A stretch of DNA of 64,000 nucleotides from an uncultured Lachnospiraceae bacterium. Its GTDB lineage: Bacteria; Bacillota; Clostridia; Lachnospirales; Lachnospiraceae. Positions 42,735-51,414 of this stretch are shown here, piece by piece. The stretch spans positions 1-64,000 of the forward strand of contig CAJTVN010000005.1 in NCBI GenBank assembly GCA_910579685.1, given 5' to 3'. The notes beneath the pieces were generated by a model. That model did no database searches and was not told where the DNA came from. It saw only the letters and a program-made list of their open reading frames with translations. How positions within the stretch are numbered: the first letter of the stretch is position 1; every line of letters starts with the position of its first letter. The translations under genes were made by a program, and so were the position numbers.

Positions 42735-44822
42735 ATGAATATGAGGTTTGGCTATGACAATCATTGTCTGCTAAGAGACGGAACTGCGTGGTTTCCGGTA
42801 ATGGGCGAGATACATTACAGTAGGTATGAGGAGTCCTTGTGGGAGGAATCGCTTCGCAAGATAAAGGCAGGAGGGGTGGAGATAGTATCCAGCTATGTGA
42901 TCTGGATTCACCACGAGGAAGAGGAAGGGATATTCCGCTTTGACGGATGCCGGAATCTCAGAAGATTTTTGGAGCTGTGCAAAAAGGTGGGGCTCCTGGT
43001 CTTCTTAAGGCTGGGGCCCTTTGCCCATGGAGAGGTTCGTAACGGGGGACTTCCTGACTGGGTGGTGGAAAAAGGGAAGAGAGGCGTTTTGCTGCGGAGC
43101 AATGATGAGGAATACCTGAGGGATGTGGGGCGTTACTGGATGCGGGTATTTGAACAGGTCAGAGGCTTTCTGCATGAGGAGGGCGGCCCTGTCATCGGTG
43201 TGCAGATCGAGAATGAGTACGGACACGTGGGCGGAATGAGGGGCGAGGCCGGAGAGGCTCACATGAGAACGCTGACCTGTATGGCGAAGGAGATCGGGTT
43301 TTGTGTTCCCTTCTATACGGCGACGGGCTGGGGAGGGGCCTGTATCGGGGATCTGCTTCCCGTTATGGGAGGCTATTGTGAGGCACCGTGGGATCCGAGA
43401 GTGACGGAGCTGGAACCGAACAGCAATTATGTATTCAGCCATACGAGGAGTGACGCACTGATCGGATGCGATTACCGCAGGTCGGAGGAGATCACCTATG
43501 ATGAATCGAGATATCCTTTTCTGACGGCGGAGCTTGGCGGAGGCGTCCAGGTGAGCGGCCACAGAAGACCCGTGCCCACGGGCCGGGATATCGGGGCCAT
43601 GTCTCTTACAAAGCTGGGAAGCGGCGTGGCCATGCTTGGGTACTATATGTACCATGGGGGAAGTAACCCGCAGGGAAAGCTGTCAACTCTCCAGGAGAGC
43701 CGGGAGACCGGCGCTCCCAACAATCTGCCGGAGATCAACTATGATTTCCGGGCCCCCATCCGGCAGTACGGCACCATATCGGACAGCTACCGGGAGATCC
43801 GGCTGCTGGCTTATTTTCTGCAGGATTTCGGCGCTGACTTTGCGCGGCTGGAAGCGGAGATTACGCCGGAGAATGTGAAACCCGGGGATTTCCATACCCT
43901 GCGGCTATCCTGCCGCCATGATGCGGAACATGGATTTGTGTTCTTTAATAACTACCAGAGAAGACAGAAGATGGATGCACATGAGGGTGTGAAGCTGCGG
44001 GGAATCTGTGCGCATGGAGACGTGGAGTTCCCGGAAATTACCATTGAGGATGGCGATTACGGATTTTTTCCTTACCGGATGAAGCTGGGAGAGTCTGTGC
44101 TTTCCTCGGCGCTGGCTGTTCCCCTGTGCCATCTTGAGACAAAATCCGGGGATACCTATGTGTTTTACGGAGACAGGGATCCGAAGTTTGGCTGGGAAGG
44201 GGAAGTGCGGGCGGATGTCCTCCATCTTTCCAGAAAGGATGCGCTCCTGGCCTGCCGGGTGAAGCTGGAATACGACTATCTGATTCTGGCAGAGGATTTT
44301 GCCTGGGAGCAGGACGGACGAATTATAGTCACAGGCGGCAGCCAGACCACAATAAGGAGCTTTCCCGAGCTTCCGGAGGAGGCGATTGAAGGATTTGTGA
44401 GAATCGGACAGGAGGGGAGGCTTACTGTCTACAAAAGACAGAGGGAAGAAAGAGGGGTGCGGGTGGAAACCGTGCTGCGTTTCAGGAACGAGGAAAGAGC
44501 TGAATATGAGATCTGTGTCCTCTATGGAGAGGCGGAAAGGCCGGATATCAAAAAGGATCCGCTGTATGATGTTCTGCTTCATCTGGAATATCAGGGAAAC
44601 CGGATGGATCTCTATGACGGGGAAAAGAAGATCAATGACTATTTTTATACGGGTGAGGAGGAGCTTCTGAGCCTGCGATATTTTGATTTTCCTCAGAAGC
44701 TTAAGGCCGTGGTATATACGCTTTGTGAGGATACTCCGATGTTTCTGGAGAAGCGTCCCCTTTTCTGTGAGGGACGTGTATGCAGTCTTGAGAGTGTGTG
44801 GGGGCAGGAAATATTTGGCTGA
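42735..44822 (+). CDS. GH35 beta-galactosidase
   Basis: A 695-residue glycoside hydrolase family 35 enzyme. The TIM barrel starts GEIHYSRYEESLWEESLRKI, where GEIHY(S/F)R is the family entry motif. The acid/base is E159 in GVQIENEYGHVGG, and the likely nucleophile is E266 in FLTAELGGG. Residues 400-695 form beta-sandwich domains. It has no signal peptide and so acts inside the cell on imported galactosides. ATG 42735 follows GGAAAGGTGG; a second ATG at 42741 is also possible. It has its own promoter. Confidence 0.92.
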   Translation: MNMRFGYDNHCLLRDGTAWFPVMGEIHYSRYEESLWEESLRKIKAGGVEIVSSYVIWIHHEEEEGIFRFDGCRNLRRFLELCKKVGLLVFLRLGPFAHGEVRNGGLPDWVVEKGKRGVLLRSNDEEYLRDVGRYWMRVFEQVRGFLHEEGGPVIGVQIENEYGHVGGMRGEAGEAHMRTLTCMAKEIGFCVPFYTATGWGGACIGDLLPVMGGYCEAPWDPRVTELEPNSNYVFSHTRSDALIGCDYRRSEEITYDESRYPFLTAELGGGVQVSGHRRPVPTGRDIGAMSLTKLGSGVAMLGYYMYHGGSNPQGKLSTLQESRETGAPNNLPEINYDFRAPIRQYGTISDSYREIRLLAYFLQDFGADFARLEAEITPENVKPGDFHTLRLSCRHDAEHGFVFFNNYQRRQKMDAHEGVKLRGICAHGDVEFPEITIEDGDYGFFPYRMKLGESVLSSALAVPLCHLETKSGDTYVFYGDRDPKFGWEGEVRADVLHLSRKDALLACRVKLEYDYLILAEDFAWEQDGRIIVTGGSQTTIRSFPELPEEAIEGFVRIGQEGRLTVYKRQREERGVRVETVLRFRNEERAEYEICVLYGEAERPDIKKDPLYDVLLHLEYQGNRMDLYDGEKKINDYFYTGEEELLSLRYFDFPQKLKAVVYTLCEDTPMFLEKRPLFCEGRVCSLESVWGQEIFG

Positions 44823-44829
44823 TTTCAGC

Positions 44830-44863
44830 AAAGGAGTGCGGGTCTTAAACGGCCCGCTCCTTT
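44830..44863. terminator. Bidirectional terminator
   Basis: AAAGGAG...GCGGG and CCCGCTCCTTT form a near-perfect hairpin between the ends of the convergent GH35 and C39-like genes, with A- and T-rich flanks on both sides. Confidence 0.65.
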
Positions 44864-45459
44864 GTGCTGTACATAATCAGCGCCTCCCGGCAGGCGGTCT
44901 CGCCCATCTCATAATATCCGTGCCCCGTCCGGTCAAGCCGTTCTATGGCGATTCTTCGGTTGGCCTTCTTTGGCTGATCCCAGACAAAGGAAATCCCGTC
45001 CTCCGAATATTCCTCATCCAGATCGGGATCATCCGCTTCCTCATAATAAGGATCAAACAGAAGAATCTGATCCTCCTCCACGCCCGTAAGAAGAACATAG
45101 TGGGGCACGTCAAGAAAGAGGCGCAGCACGACAACGCCGCCGCTTCGCAGTGCGCTTGTAATCCCTGCTTCCCGGGCAAGGCTCACCGATTCCCCGGAGA
45201 GATAATCACAGTGAATGGGAAAGCATTTACTCTGGCCGAAATGATTGAGCCAGCTTGCCATATAATTCATTGCGGCGGGAGAGGTGCCGTGCTTGCAGGG
45301 CTCGCCCGCATCATTATAGCTGTCCATGCAGTAGAGCATGATAAATTTCACCAGGTCGGGATAGATTTCCTCCCTGTCATAGAGATACCGTATTCCGTTG
45401 ATGAGAGATACCGGCCCGCAGTCATATTCGGAGGTCTGATAAATAAGTAAATTTTTCAT
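44845..45459 (-). CDS. Standalone C39-like cysteine peptidase
   Basis: A 204-residue papain-fold protein of the C39-like type. Probable catalytic residues are C14 in YDCGPVSLINGIRYL, H120 in DVPHYVLLTG and D136 in ILLFDPYY, in the order and spacing used by C39 peptidases that trim double-glycine leaders. Unlike the classical enzymes it has no transporter domain and no signal peptide. ATG 45459 follows AGGA. Its promoter region faces the opp operon promoter. Whether it cuts peptides or is a related transglutaminase-like hydrolase cannot be settled. Confidence 0.75.
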   Translation of the reverse strand: MKNLLIYQTSEYDCGPVSLINGIRYLYDREEIYPDLVKFIMLYCMDSYNDAGEPCKHGTSPAAMNYMASWLNHFGQSKCFPIHCDYLSGESVSLAREAGITSALRSGGVVVLRLFLDVPHYVLLTGVEEDQILLFDPYYEEADDPDLDEEYSEDGISFVWDQPKKANRRIAIERLDRTGHGYYEMGETACREALIMYSTKERAV

Positions 45460-45588
45460 GATAAATTCCTGTGTATTTTCGTATAAAAATATAGTAAAAC
45501 AGATAAGCTGAAAAGTGATCATAATATAGCGCTGATTTCCCTGTTTGTCAAGAAAGAAGGGTTATTTTGGACTTTTTTCCCATAAATA

Positions 45589-45617
45589 TTGACAATTATT
45601 TACTGTAACAGTATAAT
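45589..45617 (+). promoter_or_regulatory. Consensus sigma-A promoter of the opp operon
   Basis: TTGACA (45589-45594), 17 bases, TATAAT (45612-45617): a full match to consensus. Transcription should begin near 45624. Confidence 0.85.
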
Positions 45618-45641
45618 GAATCAACTTTCTATACAAGAATA

Positions 45642-45679
45642 CAAGTATAACCCACGATAAATGTCGTGGGTTATACTTG
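45642..45679 (+). promoter_or_regulatory. 16-base perfect hairpin in the opp leader
   Basis: CAAGTATAACCCACGA (45642-45657) pairs with TCGTGGGTTATACTTG (45664-45679) around TAAATG. It lies in the untranslated leader, about 20 bases before the ribosome site (AAGGAGGAG), and lacks a T-run. It may protect the 5' end, attenuate, or bind a protein as duplex DNA. Confidence 0.6.
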
Positions 45680-45709
45680 GAAAGATGGAAAGCAGTAAGG
45701 AGGAGAATT

Positions 45710-47416
45710 ATGAAAAAAGCAGTGAGCAGGGCGGTTGGCCTGATACTGGCAGCGGTGATGGCTGCGGCCATGATGGGCTGTTCCTCGCCGAAGGCGGAGG
45801 AAGGAGCACAGCCTGGAAATACGGAATCTGATGCGCCCGCAAGGGAAAATACAGGCTCCGGCGAGACGGCAGGACAGGAAGCCTCAGGCGGTGATGCGGC
45901 AGCGTCCGCAGACAGGATTGTCAATATCGGCGTGACGGATTCCCTGGGAGGGATCAATCCCTTTACCATAGACCAGACCTGGATTAACAAATATGCGGTG
46001 GGGCTCCAATTCCTGCCCCTTGTGGAGCTTGACGGGGAGTTGAACTTTCAGCCCATGCTGGCAGACAGTATTACCACCGAGGATAATCAGAATTTTGTAG
46101 TTCATATCAACGAGGACGCTGTATGGTCCGACGGTACGCCCGTCACGGCACAGGACGTGGAATTTACCTTCCGCCGTCTGGCGAGCCCGGTGATTGCCAA
46201 CGCCACTTTGATGCTTTACGCTTTTGAGGGTGTGGGCGATGACGGCTTTCTTGAGGAGGGAGCGGAAAGCGTGGCGGGAGTTCAGGTGATTGACGAGAAA
46301 ACCGTCCAGTTCACCTCCAAATACCCCATGGCGCTTACAACCTTTGAGAATACCTACGCCTGCTATCTGCACACGCTGCCAAAGCATGTGTTAGAGCAGT
46401 ACAGCGAGCAGGAGCTTCAGACTCTTGACTGGTTCAATCATCCGGATGTGGTGAGCGGCCCTTATCGAGTGACGGATTATGATGTGGATCACTACATTTC
46501 TTATACGGCCAATACCGAGTACTGGAGAGGTGCGCCCAGGATTGAGAAGCTGAATTTCCGGATCGTGGATTCCAGTCAGGTCTATGCGGGACTGCAGTCC
46601 GGCGAGATTGATCTGACTCACCACACCATGACGGCGATTCCTCAGGAGGACTATGAGAGTATAGAGTCTCTTGAAAATGTGAACGTGATCTACGGATCCC
46701 CGATTACCAATCAGTCCGTATTTATTCAGACGGCCAATCTTCCGGATGCAAGGGTGCGTCAGGCGCTTGTATATGCCATTGACAGGAACCAGATTCTTGA
46801 GCAGCTGATGAAGGGACACGGCGAGGTGGTGGACGGTTTTCTGTCCTCCGCAAGCCCTTTTTACGACAGCAGTATCGAACCTCTGCCCTATGATCCGGAC
46901 AAGGCAAAGGAGCTTCTTGCACAGGCCGGATGGGACGGAAGCCAGACCCTGCGCTTCTATGTGAACTCAGGAGACGGAACCTTTGTGAATGCGGCCCAGG
47001 TCATGGTTGCTCAGTGGGCGGCCGTGGGAATCAAGGTGGAGGTGCAGACAGTGGATCTGGCGACCCTGATGACAGTGGCGGGAACCATGGATTATGATCT
47101 GTTTGCGGTACAGTACACCTATGCGCCGGTAGACCCCTATCCGGACGTGTCCTGGCTTCTTGGCGGCGAGGGAAGCTGGACGAGCTATGGAGATGATTCC
47201 ATCAATGGGGCTCTGGAAAAGACGCAGACTGCCGGCAGTGTGGATGAGATCCGCGATCTCTATAGTATTGTGGACAAGAAAGTGCAGGAGGACGTGCCCA
47301 TGTTTTCGGCCTACGTCATCAGCGCCCAGGGTGCGGTGAGCAAGCGCCTTACGGGAGTGAACGCCAACGTGTACGGCTTCTTTAACAATATTCACGAGTG
47401 GGATATTGCGCAGTAG
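45710..47416 (+). CDS. oppA: Oligopeptide-binding lipoprotein
   Basis: A 568-residue family 5 solute-binding protein. The signal ends AAAMMGCSS with the lipid-bearing Cys at about residue 24. A Gly/Ser/Glu-rich linker follows, then the SBP_bac_5 domain (VNIGVTDSLGGINPFTIDQT ... YALDRN-like VYAIDRNQILEQLMKGHGEV). It captures peptides (or nickel-type or other solutes; the family overlaps) and hands them to the permeases downstream. AAGGAGGAG precedes ATG 45710. It is the first gene of a five-gene importer operon. Confidence 0.92.
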   Translation: MKKAVSRAVGLILAAVMAAAMMGCSSPKAEEGAQPGNTESDAPARENTGSGETAGQEASGGDAAASADRIVNIGVTDSLGGINPFTIDQTWINKYAVGLQFLPLVELDGELNFQPMLADSITTEDNQNFVVHINEDAVWSDGTPVTAQDVEFTFRRLASPVIANATLMLYAFEGVGDDGFLEEGAESVAGVQVIDEKTVQFTSKYPMALTTFENTYACYLHTLPKHVLEQYSEQELQTLDWFNHPDVVSGPYRVTDYDVDHYISYTANTEYWRGAPRIEKLNFRIVDSSQVYAGLQSGEIDLTHHTMTAIPQEDYESIESLENVNVIYGSPITNQSVFIQTANLPDARVRQALVYAIDRNQILEQLMKGHGEVVDGFLSSASPFYDSSIEPLPYDPDKAKELLAQAGWDGSQTLRFYVNSGDGTFVNAAQVMVAQWAAVGIKVEVQTVDLATLMTVAGTMDYDLFAVQYTYAPVDPYPDVSWLLGGEGSWTSYGDDSINGALEKTQTAGSVDEIRDLYSIVDKKVQEDVPMFSAYVISAQGAVSKRLTGVNANVYGFFNNIHEWDIAQ

Positions 47417-47427
47417 ACAAAATAATA

Positions 47428-47498
47428 CCCCCAGTGTGTACACTGAGGGCAGACTCTGAAGATACCGCAGGCCGGGAACCAGTACCGGTCTGTGGTAT
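47428..47498 (+). terminator. Two hairpins between oppA and oppD
   Basis: CCC-CAGTGT / ACACTG-GGG (47428-47449) is followed by ATACCGCAG...CTGTGGTAT (47462-47498). Both lie within the oppA-oppD gap and have no strong T-run. They likely protect the oppA message or lower readthrough, so that binding protein exceeds transporter. Confidence 0.5.
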
Positions 47499-47520
47499 TT
47501 GCAGTAAGTGAGGAAAGGCC

Positions 47521-48528
47521 ATGTCGCATTTACTTGAGGTAAAAGAATTAACCACCGCTTTTGCAGGGGATTTTGGAAATAATATCAGCGTGGATCATGT
47601 CAGCTTTTATGTGGATAAGGGAGAGATTGTCTGCATCGTGGGAGAGTCGGGCTGCGGAAAGAGCGTGACCAGTCTTTCCATCATGGGACTGCTCTCAAGA
47701 AAGGGGAAGGTCACGGAAGGCTGTGTGCTGTATGACGGCAGGAATCTTCTGGAAATGACGGAAAAGGAGCTGGATCAGATCCGTGGCGATGAGGTGACCA
47801 TGATTTTTCAGGATCCCCTCACCTCCCTCAACCCTGTCTTTACCATAGGAAGCCAGATCACGGAGAGTATCCGCACTCATATGAAGCTCTCGAAGCCGGA
47901 GGCTGCAAAGCGGGCGGAGGAGCTCCTTGGAAAGGTGGGCATGCCGGATGCCGGGAGCATCATGAAAAAGCATCCTCATGTGCTTTCCGGGGGAATGCGG
48001 CAGAGGGCCATGATTGCCATGGCGCTTTCCTGTAATCCCAGGCTCCTGATTGCGGACGAGCCTACCACGGCCCTTGACGTGACGATCCAGGCTCAGATCA
48101 TGAAGCTGCTTGGGGAGCTTCAGAGGGAAAACGGAATGTCCATTGTGCTGATCACCCACGATATCGGGCTGGTGGCCCAGATGGCGGACCGGGTGATCGT
48201 GATGTATGCGGGGCAGATCGTGGAGGAGGCTCCTGTGAAGGAGCTGTTTGAAAGTCCCAGGCACCCTTACACCAGAGCGCTTTTGGAGACTGTTCCCACG
48301 ATCCGGGACAATGCGGACAGACAGCTTATTTCCATCCCGGGTATGGTGCCGGAGAATTATGATGACAGGACAGGCTGCCGTTTTGCGGATCGCTGCGCAT
48401 TTCGCAGGCCTGAGTGTGAAATGCGTCAGGAGGATTATGTATTTGGCCCGGGACACAGGGCAAAGTGCGTTGTAATGAAGCGGGAGCAGGAAAGAGAAGG
48501 GGGGAACGGTCATGGCGGCGGAAAATAG
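47521..48528 (+). CDS. oppD: Peptide ABC importer ATPase OppD
   Basis: A 335-residue ATPase with Walker A GESGCGKSVTSLS, Q-loop FQDPLTSLNP, signature LSGGMRQRAMIAMAL, Walker B LLIADEPTTALDVT and H-loop LITHDIGLVAQ. The C-terminal oligo_HPY region has the four cysteines of the 4Fe-4S-like motif (CRFADRCAFRRPEC ... HRAKC) common in OppD/DppD. It hydrolyses ATP together with OppF on the cytosolic face. Its end overlaps oppF by 17 bases. Confidence 0.95.
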   Translation: MSHLLEVKELTTAFAGDFGNNISVDHVSFYVDKGEIVCIVGESGCGKSVTSLSIMGLLSRKGKVTEGCVLYDGRNLLEMTEKELDQIRGDEVTMIFQDPLTSLNPVFTIGSQITESIRTHMKLSKPEAAKRAEELLGKVGMPDAGSIMKKHPHVLSGGMRQRAMIAMALSCNPRLLIADEPTTALDVTIQAQIMKLLGELQRENGMSIVLITHDIGLVAQMADRVIVMYAGQIVEEAPVKELFESPRHPYTRALLETVPTIRDNADRQLISIPGMVPENYDDRTGCRFADRCAFRRPECEMRQEDYVFGPGHRAKCVVMKREQEREGGNGHGGGK

Positions 48529-49531
48529 CAAGGGCGGCATACCCCTGATCCAGGTGGACCATATGAAGAAATATTATCCCATAAAGGGAGGCATCATAAC
48601 CCATACCACCGGACAGGTGAAGGCCGTGGATGATGTCAGCTTTTCCATTGTGGAGGGAGAGACGCTGGGTCTGGTGGGAGAGTCGGGCTGCGGAAAATCC
48701 ACCATAGGCAGAGCGCTGGTGGGACTGGAAAGCCCTACTGCGGGATCTGTTTTCTACAGGGGAAGGGAGCTTTCAGGGCTCAAAAGGGACGAGATGCGCC
48801 GGATCCGCACCAGGCTTCAGATGGTATTTCAGGATCCCTATTCGTCTCTGAATCCGAGAAAGCATATTTATGAAATTCTTGCGCAGCCTATGCTGTATCA
48901 CGGAATTTCTGACAGGCAAACCGTCCTTGGCGATATCATAAAAATTCTTGACATGGTAGGACTTCAAAAGAACATACTGGGGAGATATCCCCATGAGTTT
49001 TCCGGAGGGCAGAGGCAGAGGATCGGCATTGCCAAGGCGCTGTCCCTGAATCCGGAGTTTATCGTCTGTGATGAGCCGGTGAGTGCGCTGGACGTGTCCA
49101 TTCAGGCGCAGATTTTAAATCTCTTAAGGACGCTTCAAAAGGAGCTGCACCTGACCCTTCTCTTTGTAGGGCATGGTCTCGGAGCCGTGAATTATGTGAG
49201 TGACCGGATTGCGGTGATGTATCTTGGCAGAATCGTGGAGATGGGTGAGGCGAAGGAGATATTTCGCCATCCTGTCCATCCCTATACGAAAGCATTGCTA
49301 AATGCGGTGCCTATACCCGACCCAAAAGAGCGCAGAAAGACAGACGGGCTTTTACAGGGTGAGATCGCAGGCAGTGCGGCCTTGCCGCAGGGATGCCGGT
49401 TCCATCCCAGGTGTCCTCATGCGTCAGAGTCGTGCAGGCAGGGAGAACCCGGGCTGCAGGAAACCGGGGAGGGGAGTGGTCACTTTGTATCCTGTCCTAT
49501 CGTTCTGGCAAAAGAGGAGGTACGGTCATGA
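48512..49531 (+). CDS. oppF: Peptide ABC importer ATPase OppF
   Basis: A 339-residue ATPase with Walker A GESGCGKSTIGRAL, Q-loop FQDPYSSLNPR, signature FSGGQRQRIGIAKAL, Walker B FIVCDEPVSALDVS and the C-terminal Cys motif (CRFHPRCPHASESC). The H-loop reads VGHGLGAVN, where OppF proteins usually have SHDL; the His is kept. It pairs with OppD. Its stop overlaps the oppB start by four bases (ATGA). Confidence 0.95.
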   Translation: MAAENSKGGIPLIQVDHMKKYYPIKGGIITHTTGQVKAVDDVSFSIVEGETLGLVGESGCGKSTIGRALVGLESPTAGSVFYRGRELSGLKRDEMRRIRTRLQMVFQDPYSSLNPRKHIYEILAQPMLYHGISDRQTVLGDIIKILDMVGLQKNILGRYPHEFSGGQRQRIGIAKALSLNPEFIVCDEPVSALDVSIQAQILNLLRTLQKELHLTLLFVGHGLGAVNYVSDRIAVMYLGRIVEMGEAKEIFRHPVHPYTKALLNAVPIPDPKERRKTDGLLQGEIAGSAALPQGCRFHPRCPHASESCRQGEPGLQETGEGSGHFVSCPIVLAKEEVRS

Positions 49532-50475
49532 GCAAATATATTATAAAGCGTATCCTGATAGCTATTCCCGTGCTGATCGGTATCACGGTCATTGACTATG
49601 GAATCATGTGTCTGGCGGGAAGTCCGCTGGCCATGCTGCAGGGCCCCAGAGTTTCGGAGGCGGCAAAGGAAGTGAGGGAGATCGCCCTGGGGCTTGACAA
49701 GCCCTTTTATATTCAGTACCTGGTGTGGCTGGGACAGCTGCTTAAGGGAAATATGGGATATTCCATCAAATCCTATCAGCCGGTAAGCGCCATGATCGCA
49801 AGTCATCTCGGCCCCACATTGCTGCTTATGGGCGCATCCTTGGCCGTAAGCCTTATCATGGCGGTGCCGGCAGGAATTTACAGTGCGGTTCACCAGTATT
49901 CCAAAGGAGACTATACGGTGGTGACCTTTTCCTTTCTGGGAAGCAGTATTCCCGGATTCTTTCTGTCCCTGCTTCTGATCTATCTGTTTACGGTGAAGCT
50001 GGGATGGCTTCCGTCCGGCGGTATGATCACGCTGGGAACAGATGGCGGAGCTTTAGACGTGGCCCGGCATATGGTGATGCCGGTTCTGGTGCTTGCCTTT
50101 TCCATGGCCGGAAGCAATATCCGCTATATCCGCAGTGCGGTGCTGGAAATTCTTCAGCAGGATTATCTGCGCACGGCAAGGGCAAAGGGAATCGGGCGCT
50201 TCAGGGTGATCTATAAGCATGCGCTGCGCAACGCCCTGGTTCCCATCGTGACTGTGATCGGTATGGAGATTCCGATGCTGTTTGGCGGCGCGGTGATCAT
50301 AGAGCAGGTTTTTTCCTGGCCGGGTCTCGGACTTATGACCATGAGCGCCATTACCAGCAGAGATTATCCGGTCATCATGGGGGTCTGCCTGCTGTCTGCG
50401 GTAGTGGTTCTTGCGGCAAATCTGATTACGGATATTTTGTATGCGTTGGTGGATCCCACCATCCAGCTGAACTAG
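49528..50475 (+). CDS. oppB: Peptide ABC importer permease OppB
   Basis: A 315-residue permease with six spans. The N-terminal MSKYIIKRILIAIPVLIGIT and the EAA-like loop (DYLRTARAKGIGRFRVIYKH followed by ALRNALVPIV) are typical of OppB/DppB. ATG 49528 overlaps the oppF stop and follows GAGGAGG. Longer in-frame starts inside oppF have no ribosome site. Confidence 0.95.
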   Translation: MSKYIIKRILIAIPVLIGITVIDYGIMCLAGSPLAMLQGPRVSEAAKEVREIALGLDKPFYIQYLVWLGQLLKGNMGYSIKSYQPVSAMIASHLGPTLLLMGASLAVSLIMAVPAGIYSAVHQYSKGDYTVVTFSFLGSSIPGFFLSLLLIYLFTVKLGWLPSGGMITLGTDGGALDVARHMVMPVLVLAFSMAGSNIRYIRSAVLEILQQDYLRTARAKGIGRFRVIYKHALRNALVPIVTVIGMEIPMLFGGAVIIEQVFSWPGLGLMTMSAITSRDYPVIMGVCLLSAVVVLAANLITDILYALVDPTIQLN

Positions 50476-50484
50476 GAGGAACGC

Positions 50485-51375
50485 ATGACGGAGATGCAAT
50501 TAAAAACAAAAAAAGATAAGGATATAATAAGCGAGAGCTATCTGCAGACTGTGTTCCGCCGCTTCCGGCGTCATCATCTTGCGATGGCGAGCCTTGTGGT
50601 GCTGGTTGTTCTGGGAGGGGCGGCGCTTTTTGCCCCGCTTCTTGCTCCCTATGACCCGGATGCCATCATAGGGCCCTTTGGCGGTGCGCCCAGCCGTGAT
50701 TTCCTCCTGGGAACGGATCAGATTGGAAGGGATGTCCTCAGTCGTCTTCTTTATGCCATGAGAATCTCCCTCCTGGTGGGAATTATGGCTACGCTGATCT
50801 CCACGGTAATCGGTGTGGTTCTGGGGCTGGTTGGCGGCTATTTCGGAGGAGCCCTGGATATGGTTATTATGCGGTTTACTGACATGGTAATGTCCTTTCC
50901 CTATATTCTTCTGGTGCTGGTGGCCGCTTCCATTTTCAAGCCCGGATTGTGGAGCATCATACTGATCCTGGGGTTCGTGGACTGGCCGGGAATCGCAAGG
51001 CTGGTGAGGGGGAATGTGCTGAACCTGAGGGAAACGAATTTTGTGAAAGGCAGCCTGGTGGCGGGAATGCCCCTGCGCCATATTCTGTTTTCCGAGATCC
51101 TTCCCAACACAGTGGCGCCCATTCTGGTCTATGCGACCTCGGTTCTTGCCCTGTCCATGCTGGACGAGGCGGCATTGAGCTTTCTGGGAATGGGCGTACA
51201 GCCTCCCACGGCAAGCCTTGGGAATATGCTGAACGGAGCGGAATCGCTCACGGTTTTGACAAAGCAGCCCTGGCTCTGGCTGCCGCCGGGTATTCTGATC
51301 GTGGTTCTGGTGATGGCCATAAACTTTATTGGGGATGCGCTGAGAGACGCTCTCGACCCTAACAGCAGAGGGTAA
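50485..51375 (+). CDS. oppC: Peptide ABC importer permease OppC
   Basis: A 296-residue partner permease with an N-terminal OppC_N segment (FRRFRRHHLAMASLVVLVVL), the GTDQIGRDVLSRLLYAMRIS motif and the loop NFVKGSLVAGMPLRHILFSE. It ends GDALRDALDPNSRG as is usual for DppC/OppC. It starts 10 bases after oppB. Confidence 0.95.
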   Translation: MTEMQLKTKKDKDIISESYLQTVFRRFRRHHLAMASLVVLVVLGGAALFAPLLAPYDPDAIIGPFGGAPSRDFLLGTDQIGRDVLSRLLYAMRISLLVGIMATLISTVIGVVLGLVGGYFGGALDMVIMRFTDMVMSFPYILLVLVAASIFKPGLWSIILILGFVDWPGIARLVRGNVLNLRETNFVKGSLVAGMPLRHILFSEILPNTVAPILVYATSVLALSMLDEAALSFLGMGVQPPTASLGNMLNGAESLTVLTKQPWLWLPPGILIVVLVMAINFIGDALRDALDPNSRG

Positions 51376-51414
51376 GAAAACGCCCTTTTTGCGGGCACAG
51401 TGGAGGAAGGGAAC

